The translations under genes and the position numbers were made by a program. Below are positions 1 through 7,942 of a stretch of 64,000 nt of DNA, in pieces. The DNA comes from Streptomyces sp. CB03234. GTDB taxonomy: Bacteria > Actinomycetota > Actinomycetes > Streptomycetales > Streptomycetaceae. How positions within the stretch are numbered: position 1 is the stretch's first letter; each line of letters begins with the position of its first letter. Where the stretch lies: contig NZ_LIYH01000005.1 in NCBI RefSeq assembly GCF_001905885.1, positions 700,398 through 764,397 of the forward strand, written 5' to 3'. The notes under the pieces were generated by a model. That model was not told where the DNA came from. It saw only the letters and a list, made by a program, of their open reading frames with translations, and did not search any database.

Positions 1-560
1 GGATCGAGGACGTCAACACCGCGCCGGCCTTCTTCGACGTGAAGAAGCTGACGGCGTTCAACGGCGAGTACATCCGCGCCCTTTCACCGGAGCAGTTCGC
101 CGCCGCCTGCGCGCCGTGGCTCGTCGCCCCGTACGCGCCGTGGCGGCCGGAGGCGTTCGACAAGGACGTCTTCGAGGCGGCGGCTTCCCTGGCCCAGACC
201 CGGCTGGCGCTGCTTTCCGAGATCACCAGCTATGTGGACTTCCTGTTCCTCGACGAGCCGGTCGAGGACGAGGCGTCGTGGAACAAGGCGATGAAGGCGG
301 GCGCCGGCGACATCCTGTCGGACGCCCGCGCCGAGTTGGCCGACGTCGCGGACTGGAAGGCGGACGACCTGAAGGCCGTCCTGCTCGCCGTCGGGGAGAA
401 GCACGGGCTGAAGCTGGGCAAGGCCCAGGCGCCCATCCGGGTCGCGGTCACCGGCCGGACGATCGGACTCCCGCTGTTCGAGTCCATGGAGCTGCTCGGC
501 CGGGACCGCGTGCTGGCCCGTCTGGAAGCTGCCAGCAAGAAGCTGGTCGCGCAGGCTTAG
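1..560 (+). CDS. gltX: Glutamyl-tRNA synthetase, C-terminal part (5' truncated by window)
   Basis: Cytoplasmic class I aminoacyl-tRNA synthetase that charges tRNA-Glu. The reading frame is already open at base 3, so only about 186 C-terminal residues are visible. They correspond to the helical anticodon-binding domain; the conserved run RVAVTGRTIGLPLFESMELL near the end is typical of GltX. The catalytic HIGH and KMSKS motifs lie outside the window. The gene converges on the leftward cluster, with only 7 bases between the stops. Whether this is the housekeeping gltX or a second copy linked to the adjacent cluster cannot be told from here. Family assignment is firm. Confidence 0.9.
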   Translation, partial: IEDVNTAPAFFDVKKLTAFNGEYIRALSPEQFAAACAPWLVAPYAPWRPEAFDKDVFEAAASLAQTRLALLSEITSYVDFLFLDEPVEDEASWNKAMKAGAGDILSDARAELADVADWKADDLKAVLLAVGEKHGLKLGKAQAPIRVAVTGRTIGLPLFESMELLGRDRVLARLEAASKKLVAQA

Positions 561-567
561 CCGCTGG

Positions 568-1554
568 TCAGGCGACCTGCGTCAGGAGGTTGCCCCAGGC
601 GTCGCCGAAGTAGTTCAGGTCGAACCGGGCCAGGGCCTCGTGCCCCGCCTTGGCCTCGGTGTGGCGTGCCGCCGCACGCTCCCGGACCTGTGCCGGGAGA
701 CGGCGGAGGTCCGGGGCCGGCTGGCCAGCCAGTGCGGCGAGGTCGCCCAGGCCGGCCACCGGACGGATGAGGCAGGGCAGGCCGAGGAGTAAAGCCTCGG
801 CGGCGCAACGGCTCCAGCCCTCCCGCATGCGCGGGAGGAAGACACCGACGTCACAGGCGCGCAGCAGACGCAGGTACCGCTCGCGTTCGACGTCGTAGTG
901 CGCGCTGTCGAGGCCGATGGTGTTGCTGCCGCTGGTGATCACCCGCAGTCCGGGAACGCCGGCCAGTGCTGCGGAGACCTCCTCGGTCCCCTTCCAGTGC
1001 ACGGCCTTGCCCGCGTAGACGCCGATCACGTCGGGTTGTAGGCCGAACTCGGCGCGGCACTCGGCCCGGTCGTAACCGCGTGCCTGCTCTACTTCGGCCA
1101 TGTCGAAGGCGTTGTAGATCACCCGTACATTGCGGACGCCTCGGGCGCGAAGCTGGTCGGCCCAGTACGGGGCGACGCACACGACGGCGGCGCACTGCGG
1201 CAGAACGCGGAACAGCCGCTCCCAGAGCATGGCCTCGATGGGGGCGGAGTCATGTTGGAGCGGCTCGTAGTGGTGCAGGAGGAACACCGTGCGGGCGCGC
1301 ATCTCGGGCGTGAACAGCAGCAGGCTCAGGTCGTCCCACACGAAGGTGCCGGTGGTGCCGTGCAGTGCCCGTATGGAGGGTGCCAGGCGGGCGAGGTGGC
1401 GGAGCTTGCGCCAGCGGCGGACCCGGTAGGTCCGCTTGTGGTCCGGGACGGTGCGCCATTCCACGTCGTCGGCCGTCACCTCATGGAGCATCCGCAGGTA
1501 GACCCGGCCGCCGGTCCGGCCGACCGGCTCCATCGAGTAGACGACCCGTTTCAC
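568..1554 (-). CDS. Glycosyltransferase, GT4-like
   Basis: Predicted cytoplasmic nucleotide-sugar-dependent glycosyltransferase of 328 aa with a GT-B fold. The C-terminal half shows the donor-site Lys in AVHWKGTEE (about residue 187) and the E-x7-E motif of family 4 in EGWSRCAAE (about residue 245). The GTG start has a strong upstream GGAGG and overlaps the stop of the HD gene (GTGA), so the two are translationally coupled. This is the last gene of the leftward operon. Donor and acceptor are unknown; the carbamoyltransferase and second glycosyltransferase nearby suggest a decorated small molecule. Confidence 0.8.
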   Translation of the reverse strand: MKRVVYSMEPVGRTGGRVYLRMLHEVTADDVEWRTVPDHKRTYRVRRWRKLRHLARLAPSIRALHGTTGTFVWDDLSLLLFTPEMRARTVFLLHHYEPLQHDSAPIEAMLWERLFRVLPQCAAVVCVAPYWADQLRARGVRNVRVIYNAFDMAEVEQARGYDRAECRAEFGLQPDVIGVYAGKAVHWKGTEEVSAALAGVPGLRVITSGSNTIGLDSAHYDVERERYLRLLRACDVGVFLPRMREGWSRCAAEALLLGLPCLIRPVAGLGDLAALAGQPAPDLRRLPAQVRERAAARHTEAKAGHEALARFDLNYFGDAWGNLLTQVA

Positions 1555-2165
1555 GGACGTACCTCCTGTATGTGGTGGACGTACTCGGCGTGCAGGCGCG
1601 CGTGCATGGTCTCCAGATGGGGGCCGAGGTCACGGGCGGCGTCGGCGAGGGGGAGGTGGAAATCGCCCAGGGTCTGGAGGAACCGTCGGCGTCGGTCGAG
1701 GTTCGGGGACGCGGCGAGGTCGCGCAGGTTGTGCAGGCGGTCGGCGAGCCGGACGAGGAGGTCCTCGGGCGGGAGCGCGGCTTGCTTGGCGCGCCAGCGG
1801 GTCTCGTCGCCGACGGACTTGCGGCGCTGTTCGAGGCGGTGGTCGGCCGTCATGTCACGCAGGCGGGCGGTGAACGGGCCGCCGAGGTGGTGGACGAGCA
1901 GTGCTTCCGACTCGGGCGCTACCTCCAAGGCGTCGTGCAGGAGGGCGAGGAGGAGGGGCTCGGGGCGCCGGACGCCGATCTCCGTTCGCAAGAGCCTGAC
2001 GACGGCCAGCGGGTGCTCCAGGTATGGGGTGCCCTGGTCTCGGGTGTAGCCGTCGTAGACCGTGAGAGCGAGGCCGGCGGCCACGCGGGCGCGAGACTGC
2101 TCGTCCGGGCTCCACGCGGCGGCACCGAGCACGGTCAGGACATGGCCGAGATCGATGGGGTCCAT
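1551..2165 (-). CDS. HD-domain hydrolase resembling small alarmone hydrolases
   Basis: A 204-aa protein with the ordered metal-binding signature of the RelA/SpoT/MESH1 hydrolase family: His in YLEHPLAV (about 51), His-Asp in ALLHDALE (77-78), and Asp in LVRLADRLHNL (about 142). The second acidic pair of SpoT (HDVVEDT) is only partly kept. No synthetase, TGS or ACT domain is present. The family hydrolyses 3'-phosphates of ppGpp or related nucleotides; here the substrate could be alarmone or a pathway nucleotide (inference). ATG 2165 is preferred because GAGGTGAGG lies just upstream; a GTG at 2174 overlaps the carbamoyltransferase stop. Confidence 0.75.
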   Translation of the reverse strand: MDPIDLGHVLTVLGAAAWSPDEQSRARVAAGLALTVYDGYTRDQGTPYLEHPLAVVRLLRTEIGVRRPEPLLLALLHDALEVAPESEALLVHHLGGPFTARLRDMTADHRLEQRRKSVGDETRWRAKQAALPPEDLLVRLADRLHNLRDLAASPNLDRRRRFLQTLGDFHLPLADAARDLGPHLETMHARLHAEYVHHIQEVRP

Positions 2166-2170
2166 CCGCC

Positions 2171-3886
2171 TCACCTCGTACCAGCGGACGCGGCACGGGG
2201 ATCGGGGACGTGGTCGGCGAGCAGCAGGGTGTCCCCGACGGCGAGGGCGTCGAGGCGCAGCTCCACCGTCGCCGCCACGGCTTGCTCAGCGGTCCGCAGG
2301 ATCGGGGCGCCTTTGCGGTTGAAGGATGTGTTCAGCAGCAGCGGCAGTCCGGTGAGGTCGCGGAACTGCTCAAGGAGATCGCGCAGGCCCTGGTGGTCGG
2401 CGGCGACGGACTGGACGCGGGCGGTGCCGTCGTGGTGGGTGACCGCCGCGACTCGGTCGGCTCGGCACCGTCGGACGGTGGCGACACGGTTCATGAACGG
2501 GTCGCCCGCCGACATGAACCATTCCGTGGCGTGCTCGGCGAGGACGGCCGGCGCGAACGGGCGGTACGCGGCTCGCTTCTTGATCGCGTTGAGTCGGTCC
2601 CTCGTGGCGGCGTGACCGGGGTGGGCGAGGATCGAGCGATGGCCGAGGGCACGCGGCCCGAATTCAAGCTGCCCCTGCACCCAGCCGACGATGCGGTGCT
2701 CGGCGAGCAGTGCCGCCACTGTGGCCGGCAGTCCGAGCCCGAGGTGGGGCAAGGCGTGATAGCCGGGCGGCACCGTTGTCGTTGGCAGCGCGTCCGGGTT
2801 CGGGCCCCAGGCCGCGTCGGTCGGCACCGGCAGGCGCACCTGCCCGAGCTGGTAGTGCCAGCCGTAGAGCGCGGCCCCAACGGCTGTGCCGGCGTCGTGC
2901 GGGGCCGGTGCGACGAAGAGGGTGTCGAAGCCGCTGTCGGCGGCCAGCTGGCCGTTGAGGTGGGAGTTCAGGGCGCATCCGCCGGAGAACACCAACGTTG
3001 AGGCCCGAGTGAGTCGTTGCAGGTGGCGGGCGATGTGGACGACCGATTCGGCGAAGACCTCCTGGACGGCGGCGGCCAGGTCGGCACGCTTGTGTTCCGG
3101 CTGTTCCGCGACGTTGTCGGCGGTCCAGGCCCGGCCATCGAGCAGCAGCGGTGTGCTGCTGTCCGCCGCACCCCACGGATGATCGATGCGGACCTCGCCC
3201 TCGTCTCCGAGCCGGACCAGTTCGCGGACGTGTGCGCCGTAGCGCTGGGGATCGCCGAAAGCGGCGAGCGCCATCATGCTGCCCTCGGGCTCGTCGCCGG
3301 GTGGGATCACCCTCAGGGCGAGGTTCCGGTAGAAGTGCCCGAGGGAGGAGTGGACGCGCCGAGGCCCGACCGGGCCCGGCACGACGGCCGGCATGCCCTG
3401 GTGGAGGCGGTCGATGCGATCAGGCCACAGGTCGTACCCCGTGATGCGCTCCCGGCCAGGGCCGAAGTCGGATCCCAGGGAGGAGCCGCCGGCGTCGATG
3501 ACGAGGCCCGCGGCGTGCTCGTGCCCGGAGAGCAGGTAGCCGGAGAGCACGTGGGCCGTGTGGTGGGAGAGGAGGCGGAGGTTTTCGCCGAGCGGGGCGG
3601 GCAGGAGGGCGGCGAGTTCCTCCCGCTCCTCGGCCAGCCACCAGCCGGCCGCGGGGTTGGGACGCATGGAGGCCGCCCAGACGGCGTCCACGTCCTTCGG
3701 TTCGATGCCGGCGGCCTCCAGGCACCACTGGAGTGCGCGGGTAGGGGTGGTGAGTGTGCCCTTGCGGGTGGGGTGGTTGTGCTTGACGCCGCTCCAGCGC
3801 TCCTCTTCAGCCGCGTAGATGCGGCCGTCGACGACTAACGCGGCGGCCGTGTCGTGGTGGAAGTTCAGTCCGAGGACTGCGGGCAT
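2171..3886 (-). CDS. Carbamoyltransferase, NodU/CmcH/TobZ family
   Basis: A 571-aa enzyme expected to make a carbamoyl-adenylate from carbamoyl phosphate and ATP and pass the carbamoyl group to a hydroxyl. The N-terminal Kae1-like domain has LGLNFHHDTAAAL, the histidine run SHHTAH, VIDAGG and FSGGCALNSHLNGQL. The C-terminal domain has the family hallmark FGPRALGHRSI (about 408), YRPFAPAVL and LLNTSFN. Length is normal for the family. The start is ATG 3886 with GGAGGTAC seven bases upstream. Relatives tailor tobramycin, novobiocin, ansamitocin and polyoxin, so this is the clearest sign that the operon makes a natural product. Confidence 0.92.
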   Translation of the reverse strand: MPAVLGLNFHHDTAAALVVDGRIYAAEEERWSGVKHNHPTRKGTLTTPTRALQWCLEAAGIEPKDVDAVWAASMRPNPAAGWWLAEEREELAALLPAPLGENLRLLSHHTAHVLSGYLLSGHEHAAGLVIDAGGSSLGSDFGPGRERITGYDLWPDRIDRLHQGMPAVVPGPVGPRRVHSSLGHFYRNLALRVIPPGDEPEGSMMALAAFGDPQRYGAHVRELVRLGDEGEVRIDHPWGAADSSTPLLLDGRAWTADNVAEQPEHKRADLAAAVQEVFAESVVHIARHLQRLTRASTLVFSGGCALNSHLNGQLAADSGFDTLFVAPAPHDAGTAVGAALYGWHYQLGQVRLPVPTDAAWGPNPDALPTTTVPPGYHALPHLGLGLPATVAALLAEHRIVGWVQGQLEFGPRALGHRSILAHPGHAATRDRLNAIKKRAAYRPFAPAVLAEHATEWFMSAGDPFMNRVATVRRCRADRVAAVTHHDGTARVQSVAADHQGLRDLLEQFRDLTGLPLLLNTSFNRKGAPILRTAEQAVAATVELRLDALAVGDTLLLADHVPDPRAASAGTR

Positions 3887-3903
3887 GGTGGTGTACCTCC
3901 CGA

Positions 3904-4695
3904 TCAGACGGTGAGGGCGGGGACGAGTGCGGCGCCGGAGTCGGTGTACTCGTGGCAGCGCAGGCAGAACCGGAAGTGGTGCCTCCGGGGCGCGAACACC
4001 TTGGCCGCGAAGTCCTCGTCCCAGATGCTGAACTCGCTGTCGTCCTTCGCCATGGCGTTGAAGCAGCGGTAGCAGGACCCGTCCATCTCGATCATCAGGT
4101 GCTGGTCGAGGTAGCGGTCGCAGAGGCCGCGCAGCACGTTCGCGGGCTGGCCGACGTCGACGTGGTGCACGTGGTTGGTGACATGGATGGCGCCGTACTT
4201 CTCGCACAGCGTCCCGAGCTGCGTGAGCCGCGTGGAACTGATGCCTTCCAGGACGCTGTTGACGACCACGGTCTTGCCGGCTTCGCGGAGGCGGGGCACG
4301 ACGGCATGCACCTCGTCGTAGTTCCCGTGTTCGTCGTCGCAACCGATGAGTATCTGGTCGTAGGAGCGGAGCGTCGCGTCCATGATCGGCTGGTTGCGGG
4401 CCAGGGTGATGGCGTTCGTGCCCAGGACCATGACCTTGTCCGGCAGCCGCGTGCGGGCGGCGTCGCTGAGCGCCGGGAAGTCCCGGTGCACGGTGGGTTC
4501 GCCGCCGTTGATGTGCAATTGCTGGAAGGGGATGGTCTCCAGCCGGGTCAGGACGGTGGAGAACAGCTCCAGGGACATGTTCTCGCCCTGGGCGCCGTCG
4601 GCGAAGATACAGAAGTCGCAGTGCCGGTTGCACTTCGTGGTGATCTTGACCTTCGCCGTTTTGAGGGTGCGGGGCACCGGCGCACGCGCGGTCAT
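3904..4695 (-). CDS. Radical SAM enzyme, short form
   Basis: A 263-aa radical S-adenosylmethionine enzyme. The [4Fe-4S] motif C-x3-C-x2-C is CNRHCDFC at residues 22-29, followed by the SAM-binding GGEPT stretch near 65. Extra cysteines near the C-terminus (GSCYRCF and FCLRCHEY) suggest one auxiliary cluster as in Twitch/SPASM-type enzymes. The start is well placed behind AAGGAG. It sits 17 bases from each neighbour in the operon. Substrate unknown; epimerisation, dehydration or C-C bond chemistry on a sugar or amino acid are all possible. Confidence 0.85.
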   Translation of the reverse strand: MTARAPVPRTLKTAKVKITTKCNRHCDFCIFADGAQGENMSLELFSTVLTRLETIPFQQLHINGGEPTVHRDFPALSDAARTRLPDKVMVLGTNAITLARNQPIMDATLRSYDQILIGCDDEHGNYDEVHAVVPRLREAGKTVVVNSVLEGISSTRLTQLGTLCEKYGAIHVTNHVHHVDVGQPANVLRGLCDRYLDQHLMIEMDGSCYRCFNAMAKDDSEFSIWDEDFAAKVFAPRRHHFRFCLRCHEYTDSGAALVPALTV

Positions 4696-4712
4696 TGGCG
4701 AGACTCCTTGGG

Positions 4713-5831
4713 TCAGAGGTGGACGTCGTCGGGTGTGAAGCTGAGGAAGTCCTGGACGGTGGTCTTCTGCTGGTGCCAGCGCGCGAGGGTCACGCGCAGC
4801 GTGTCGGCGGTGGTCGGTCCGGTCGGGATCAACGCCGCCATACGGGCGGCCAGCCGCTGGGCGGCAGTCGCCTCGTTTGCCGCGAGCACGGTCAGCGTTT
4901 GCGTGGCGGAGCGGAGTTCCTTCGCCTCCCGCCGGATCAAGTACTCGGTCGCCACACCGGGCGGCGGATCGAGGTAGTACAGCCAGCGGGCGACGCGTAC
5001 ACGGAGCATGCCGACCGTCATCACCCAGTCAGTACGAGCGTGCTCATGTCCCTGGCCGTCTGGGCGGTCCCCGTCAGGAACGCGGCGCATGGCCGCCTCC
5101 AGGGCTACATGGGCCGCGCGGAGCAGGTGGCGCGGACTCCGTGGTCGGGCATCGGAGCGGTTCTCTGAGTGCCGGAGGAACAGCTCGGCGTATCCGTCCA
5201 GTCCCTCCGGCCGCCACTGGGTGAGGGCCGCCGTCTTTCCGGGGCAGCGCGTCCGTGTCGCGAGTGCGGCGGCAGCGAACCAGCACGGGGCGAGGTAGTG
5301 CCACGCCACGCAGTGGCGCCGGTACGCGGCGACGTCCTCGACCACGTTGTCCGTGCTGTCCGCAGCCAGCTGGTATCGACCGCCCATCCGGGCCTGGAGG
5401 ATTCCCCGGTAGAACCGCTCATCGACCTCGCACCAGGGCGCCATCTGGGCCCGGGACTTCCAGCGCTGGAAGTCCCGCGCGCTGCCGCTGATCAGTGACC
5501 AGGTCGCGAGTTCGGGCGCAGAGACGAGTCGCCCGTCCGCTTCAGTCACGGTGAACGCGAAGCCGGGCGGGTGCTCCAGGAGACGTCGATGGAAGACTTC
5601 CCGGTCGACTGCGGCGGCGTGTGCAGCGGCCAGCCGGTGGTTCCACTCTTCCCAGTCGGCGGGGGCCTGGCGCAGGAGGACGCGTACGTCGATGTCGGAG
5701 TGCGGTGCCAGGAGGTCGGCCGGTTGCCACTTGTGGGTGAGCATCACGGCCCCGATGCCGTTGGCGTCCAGCTCGCGTTCGTACAGAGCGCCGAGCTCTT
5801 GGTACAGAGGCGGCGCGTCGACCACGACCAT
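4713..5831 (-). CDS. Nucleotidyltransferase-like protein
   Basis: A 372-aa protein with an N-terminal Pol-beta-like nucleotidyltransferase signature: a short strand-helix segment followed by HSDIDVRVLL at about residues 43-52, giving the D-x-D metal pair. The long helical remainder (with several Trp/Arg-rich helices) resembles the accessory domains of aminoglycoside-type nucleotidyltransferases but I cannot assign it to a named family. Its ATG shares one base with the stop of the upstream MoaA-like gene (TGATG). It could adenylylate an intermediate, act in self-resistance, or be a degenerate regulator; all are inference. Confidence 0.6.
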   Translation of the reverse strand: MVVVDAPPLYQELGALYERELDANGIGAVMLTHKWQPADLLAPHSDIDVRVLLRQAPADWEEWNHRLAAAHAAAVDREVFHRRLLEHPPGFAFTVTEADGRLVSAPELATWSLISGSARDFQRWKSRAQMAPWCEVDERFYRGILQARMGGRYQLAADSTDNVVEDVAAYRRHCVAWHYLAPCWFAAAALATRTRCPGKTAALTQWRPEGLDGYAELFLRHSENRSDARPRSPRHLLRAAHVALEAAMRRVPDGDRPDGQGHEHARTDWVMTVGMLRVRVARWLYYLDPPPGVATEYLIRREAKELRSATQTLTVLAANEATAAQRLAARMAALIPTGPTTADTLRVTLARWHQQKTTVQDFLSFTPDDVHL

Positions 5832-6940
5832 CACCGCTCCCCGGTGGTGGCGCGGGCGCAGGAGGGGCCGGCCGCTTCCGTTGGGAGGACGGGGAGCAGG
5901 GGCAGGACCGGAGTGCCTTCGGGGCGCTCCATTCTGTCCCAGCGCAGGTCGTAGTCGACGTAGTGGAAGCCCTGCCAGGCGTCGTTGGTGTTGCGGTCGA
6001 GCATGGCCTGGAAGAGGTGGGCGAAGGCGTCGCCGAGTGTGCCGTCGGCGAGGTGGGGCTTCAGGGGGATGTCGCGGTTGTGCAGGATGCAGGGTCGCGC
6101 CACTCCGGTAGGTGTGATCTTGATTCGGTTGGCGTCGGAGCAGGTGGCGCAGCTGGAGTTGGAGATGAAGCCGATCGACCCTGCCCAGCCGTCGGGACGG
6201 AGGTACTGCCCGGGGCTGCGGACGCCCAGCTGGTCCCGGGGGACTTCCCCGGCGTTGGCGAACCACTCGTGGAGGCGGTCGCGGACCTCTGCCTCGGTGA
6301 TGAACTCGGTGTCGAACAGCGCCTGGGCGGGACCGATGTTCTGGAGTTCGATCAGGCGGACGGCGACGGGCAGGTCGCGGGCGAGTTCGGCCACGGCGAA
6401 GGCGTCGTCGAGGTAGGTGCGCTGAAGAACGCAGTTGATCTTCACTCGCAGGCCGAGGGAGAGGGCGGCGTCGAGGGTGCTCCGGGTGGTGCGCGGGTCG
6501 CCGCCGCCCATGATCGCGGCGGACCGCGCCGGGTCGAGGCTGTGGAGGCTGAGGTTGAGGTAGGTCAGGCCGGCGTGGTGGAGCTGTTCGACGCTCAGCC
6601 CACGGCGCAGGTTGCCGTGGCTGGTCATGCCGAGCGCGGCGTCGGGCCCGAGGCCGTCGGCGAGGCCCGCGATGACGTCGAGGATGTCGGCTCGGAGGGT
6701 CGGTTCGCCGCCGGAGCAGTGTGCCTTCCTGATCTTCCAGGTCCCGGCCTCGGTGGCGATGGCCGCGTAGTCGGAGGCAGTCAGGGGCCGGTCCTTGTGC
6801 CCGTAGTCCGGCATGCACCGGGGCTTGCAGAACACGCAGTCCAGGTTGCACAGCGAGTTCAGGGTGAAGGCCAGGTAGGGGTGGTTGCGGCCTGCGGCGG
6901 CGAAGGCGGCGGCCAGGTCGTCGTGGTCTGCGGTGGGCAT
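5831..6940 (-). CDS. Radical SAM enzyme, MoaA-like
   Basis: A 369-aa radical SAM protein with C-x3-C-x2-C as CNLDCVFC (31-38), GGEP at 77-80, and a MoaA-like C-terminal cluster site CATCSDANRIKITPTG followed by a third Cys in ARPC (about 262-282). In MoaA that second cluster binds the purine substrate, so a nucleotide or modified-nucleoside substrate is plausible here (inference). It lacks the C-terminal Gly-Gly of true MoaA and no molybdopterin genes are near. ATG 6940 has GGAGG seven bases upstream, inside the end of the dehydrogenase gene. Confidence 0.85.
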   Translation of the reverse strand: MPTADHDDLAAAFAAAGRNHPYLAFTLNSLCNLDCVFCKPRCMPDYGHKDRPLTASDYAAIATEAGTWKIRKAHCSGGEPTLRADILDVIAGLADGLGPDAALGMTSHGNLRRGLSVEQLHHAGLTYLNLSLHSLDPARSAAIMGGGDPRTTRSTLDAALSLGLRVKINCVLQRTYLDDAFAVAELARDLPVAVRLIELQNIGPAQALFDTEFITEAEVRDRLHEWFANAGEVPRDQLGVRSPGQYLRPDGWAGSIGFISNSSCATCSDANRIKITPTGVARPCILHNRDIPLKPHLADGTLGDAFAHLFQAMLDRNTNDAWQGFHYVDYDLRWDRMERPEGTPVLPLLPVLPTEAAGPSCARATTGER

Positions 6941-6943
6941 TGG

Positions 6944-7942
6944 TCAGCCTCCTACGAGCGGAGAGCGGGTGGCGGGCGCCTCGGCCAGGCCGTTGAGGGG
7001 CTGGCCCGAGAGGTAGCGGTGCAGGTTGTCGGCGAAGAACGCCACCGCCCCGTCCATGTACGCGCGGCAGAACACCGAGCTTTTCGGGGTGAGTACGACC
7101 CGGGGGTGAAGCCGTAGCGGATGGCGTGCAGGCAGCGGTTTCGGGTCGAACACGTCCAGGGCCGCACCGCGCAGGTGGCCGGTGTCGAGGGAGGCCAGGA
7201 GGGCCGACTGGTCGACGGTTGCCGCGCGGCCGAGGTTGAGGAAGAGAGCGCGGGGCTTGCACGCCGAGAAGAGGTCGTGGTCGAAGTAGCGGTGCGTGGC
7301 AGGGGTCGCGGGCAGCAGATTCACCACGACGTCGGCGACGGACACCGCCTGGTGCACCGCCGTCGTGTGCACCCACGTGATCCCGCCCTCGGAAGCCGCA
7401 GGTGGTGTCCGGCGCACTCCGATGACGGTCATGCCGAAGGCCCGAGCGGCCTGGGCGAGGTGGCGTCCGACGCTGCCGCAGCCGACGATGGTCATCGTCG
7501 CCCCCGCCAGGTCGAAGAACTCCTCGGCCAGGTCGTCCTTCCACCAGGCACGGTTCCGCTGGACGCGCTGGCTGGTGAACAGCCCGCGAGAGAAGCCCAG
7601 GACCAGGCCCATTGCGTGCTCGGCCATGGGCCTGCCGTGGAAGCCGTACGAGCGGGTCAGGGCCACGCCGACGGAGTGCGCCTCGGCGACGGGCAGATGG
7701 TCCGTGCCGGCGGCCGGGGAAGCGATCCACTTCAGATGTGGCGCGGCGAACAGCCACGAGGGCACGAATCGCCACCCGAAGTAGACGTGTGCGTCGGCCA
7801 GCTGGTGCGGCACGGCCTCCTCGGTCGCCCTGCGGAACTCGATGCCGGGGAATGAGGCGGACAGCGCACGCTCGTGCTCGGAGGACAGCCGCCAGAAGGA
7901 GTGCGGGGACTCCAGGCTGATCAGCACAACCGGCTGGTTCAT
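6944..7942 (-). CDS. D-isomer-specific 2-hydroxyacid dehydrogenase-like protein
   Basis: A 332-aa protein of the NAD-dependent D-2-hydroxyacid dehydrogenase family. It has a Rossmann GCGSVG (about 155), the Arg-containing LGRAATVDQSALL stretch and LDVFDPKPLP. The catalytic His that normally follows in a TPH motif is replaced: the sequence reads LTPKSSVF at about residue 285. Activity may therefore be altered or lost. Its ATG overlaps the stop of the upstream glycosyltransferase (ATGA). In the cluster it could oxidise or reduce an alpha-hydroxy or keto acid intermediate. Confidence 0.8.
   Translation of the reverse strand: MNQPVVLISLESPHSFWRLSSEHERALSASFPGIEFRRATEEAVPHQLADAHVYFGWRFVPSWLFAAPHLKWIASPAAGTDHLPVAEAHSVGVALTRSYGFHGRPMAEHAMGLVLGFSRGLFTSQRVQRNRAWWKDDLAEEFFDLAGATMTIVGCGSVGRHLAQAARAFGMTVIGVRRTPPAASEGGITWVHTTAVHQAVSVADVVVNLLPATPATHRYFDHDLFSACKPRALFLNLGRAATVDQSALLASLDTGHLRGAALDVFDPKPLPARHPLRLHPRVVLTPKSSVFCRAYMDGAVAFFADNLHRYLSGQPLNGLAEAPATRSPLVGG

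Noticed and set aside
2171..4633. A single 820-aa gene covering carbamoyltransferase and upstream sequence
   Set aside because: The first 249 residues are an out-of-frame reading of the radical SAM gene; a strong ribosome site supports ATG 3886.
5831..6940. Molybdenum cofactor gene moaA
   Set aside because: The C-terminal Gly-Gly is missing and no other molybdopterin genes are near, so only MoaA-like is claimed.
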